DNA of 5,532 bases, from NCBI GenBank assembly GCA_017883215.1, contig JADGOA010000248.1, forward strand, positions 1 through 5,532, written 5' to 3'. Source of the stretch: Thermoanaerobaculia bacterium (GTDB lineage: Bacteria; Acidobacteriota; Thermoanaerobaculia; Gp7-AA8). Shown one piece after another: positions 4,966 through 5,532 of the stretch. The notes under the pieces are model-generated. The model had not been told where the DNA came from. It saw nothing but the letters and a program-made list of their open reading frames with translations, and did not search any database. Numbering within the stretch: the stretch's first letter is position 1; each line of letters begins with the position of its first letter. The translations under genes were made by a program, and so were the position numbers.

Positions 4966-5532
4966 ATGCCTCTCGCCTTCGGCCCCGATGAATCGAACCC
5001 CATGGTAGACACGCTGCTGCGGCAGCGCGTCCCGCAGTGGCAACAACTCAATCGCGCCATCGACAGCCGGGACGAGATGCTCCTCTTTGCGGACGAGACC
5101 TACGGCTTCGACCGCGACCTGGCCCTGTTCAGCTACTTCGCGAACGGGCTCGCACTCCGCGACGATCTGCGCCACATCGCGCGCTGCCGTTTCGGCGACG
5201 CCGCGATTCCATCGTTTCTCGATTTCGCCAGCGGCTACGGCCGCCTCACCCGCTTCCTCGTGCACGAGAAGATGGCTTCGTCGATCACCGTCTCGGACAT
5301 CCTCACGGATGCGATGGAGTTTCAACGGAACCAGTTCGGGGTGCGCACGCTGCCCTCGGTGGGCAACGCCGCAGATTTCGATCCGCAGGGAAGCTACGAC
5401 TGCATCTTCGTGGCCTCGCTGTTCACGCACCTCCCCCCCGACGCGTTCCGCGGGTGGCTCCGGCGGCTCGACGAGTCGCTGAGGCCCGGGGGTCTTCTGG
5501 TTTTTTCGGTTCACGACGAATCGCTTGCGCCG
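4966..5532 (+). CDS. class I SAM-dependent methyltransferase (3' end cut by window edge)
   Basis: Transfers a methyl group from S-adenosylmethionine to an unknown acceptor; probably cytoplasmic, with no signal peptide seen. I translated 189 codons to the window edge with no stop. Rossmann-type motifs are in order: motif I FLDFASGYGRLTRFL at 84-98, the acidic residue after the second strand at D111 in TVSDI, motif IV YDCIFVASLFTHLP at 144-157, and LRPGGLLVFSVH at 172-183. FASGYGR departs from the common (D/E)xGxGxG core by having Ser in place of the first core Gly spacing, but the SAM-loop pattern is recognisable. About 80 residues precede motif I and include a possible helical region near 15-75. 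The start is fixed by a TAG at 4963-4965 directly before the ATG; an internal ATG at 5002 is possible. No ribosome-binding site is visible. Substrate cannot be told from sequence or neighbours. Confidence 0.9.
   Translation, partial: MPLAFGPDESNPMVDTLLRQRVPQWQQLNRAIDSRDEMLLFADETYGFDRDLALFSYFANGLALRDDLRHIARCRFGDAAIPSFLDFASGYGRLTRFLVHEKMASSITVSDILTDAMEFQRNQFGVRTLPSVGNAADFDPQGSYDCIFVASLFTHLPPDAFRGWLRRLDESLRPGGLLVFSVHDESLAP

Noticed and set aside
4703..5060. Several 66-86-codon frames on both strands across the dgt-methyltransferase gap
   Set aside because: They arise from the palindromic repeat, which is open on both strands; such frames are often mis-annotated as hypothetical proteins.
4912..5514. 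A 200-codon minus-strand frame over the right end
   Set aside because: Antisense to the methyltransferase, whose plus-strand translation carries all SAM-binding motifs in order; the antisense product is charged, low in motifs and unrecognised.

Overview
The window is GC-rich, densely coded bacterial DNA. A MlaE-type lipid-transport permease points to a diderm (Gram-negative-type) envelope. The high GC, the lack of Shine-Dalgarno motifs before the plus-strand genes and the 'TGTCATTCCGAGC…' palindromic repeat would fit an Acidobacteriota-like or similar environmental lineage, but that placement is a guess; no marker gene here settles it. I see no phage, CRISPR, IS transposase or RNA gene.

Left half (1-2480, minus strand): a tight three-gene unit read right to left. 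It encodes a classical short-chain dehydrogenase/reductase (SDR), then alanine racemase (alr) after a 7-nt gap, then a MlaE-family ABC permease whose ATG overlaps the alr stop by 4 nt (ATGA). The permease runs off the left edge. The unit pairs D-alanine supply for peptidoglycan with phospholipid transport, so an envelope theme is plausible; the SDR substrate is unknown.

Middle (2481-2756): the divergent gap between SDR and the plus-strand genes is not empty. It holds a broken plus-strand coding remnant that looks like the C-terminal part of a PuuD-like (urate hydroxylase, DUF989-type) membrane protein. It has no 5' part and is interrupted by a probable single-base frameshift near 2600.

Right half (2757-5532, plus strand): a PhzF-family isomerase/epimerase-like enzyme; a dGTPase-like HD-domain triphosphohydrolase (dgt); a 226-bp gap with a large palindromic repeat and a diverged partial copy; and a class I SAM-dependent methyltransferase that runs off the right edge. 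Each of these three genes has a TANNNT -10-like hexamer ending 6, 6 and 10 nt before its ATG and no ribosome-binding site, which suggests leaderless or near-leaderless transcripts, each with its own promoter.

Most of the window is ordinary housekeeping and accessory metabolism. The items worth a second look are the PuuD-like remnant, the repeated leaderless-promoter layout, the palindromic repeat with interchangeable internal hairpins, and the coupled alr-mlaE arrangement. I found no evidence of a novel multi-gene system.
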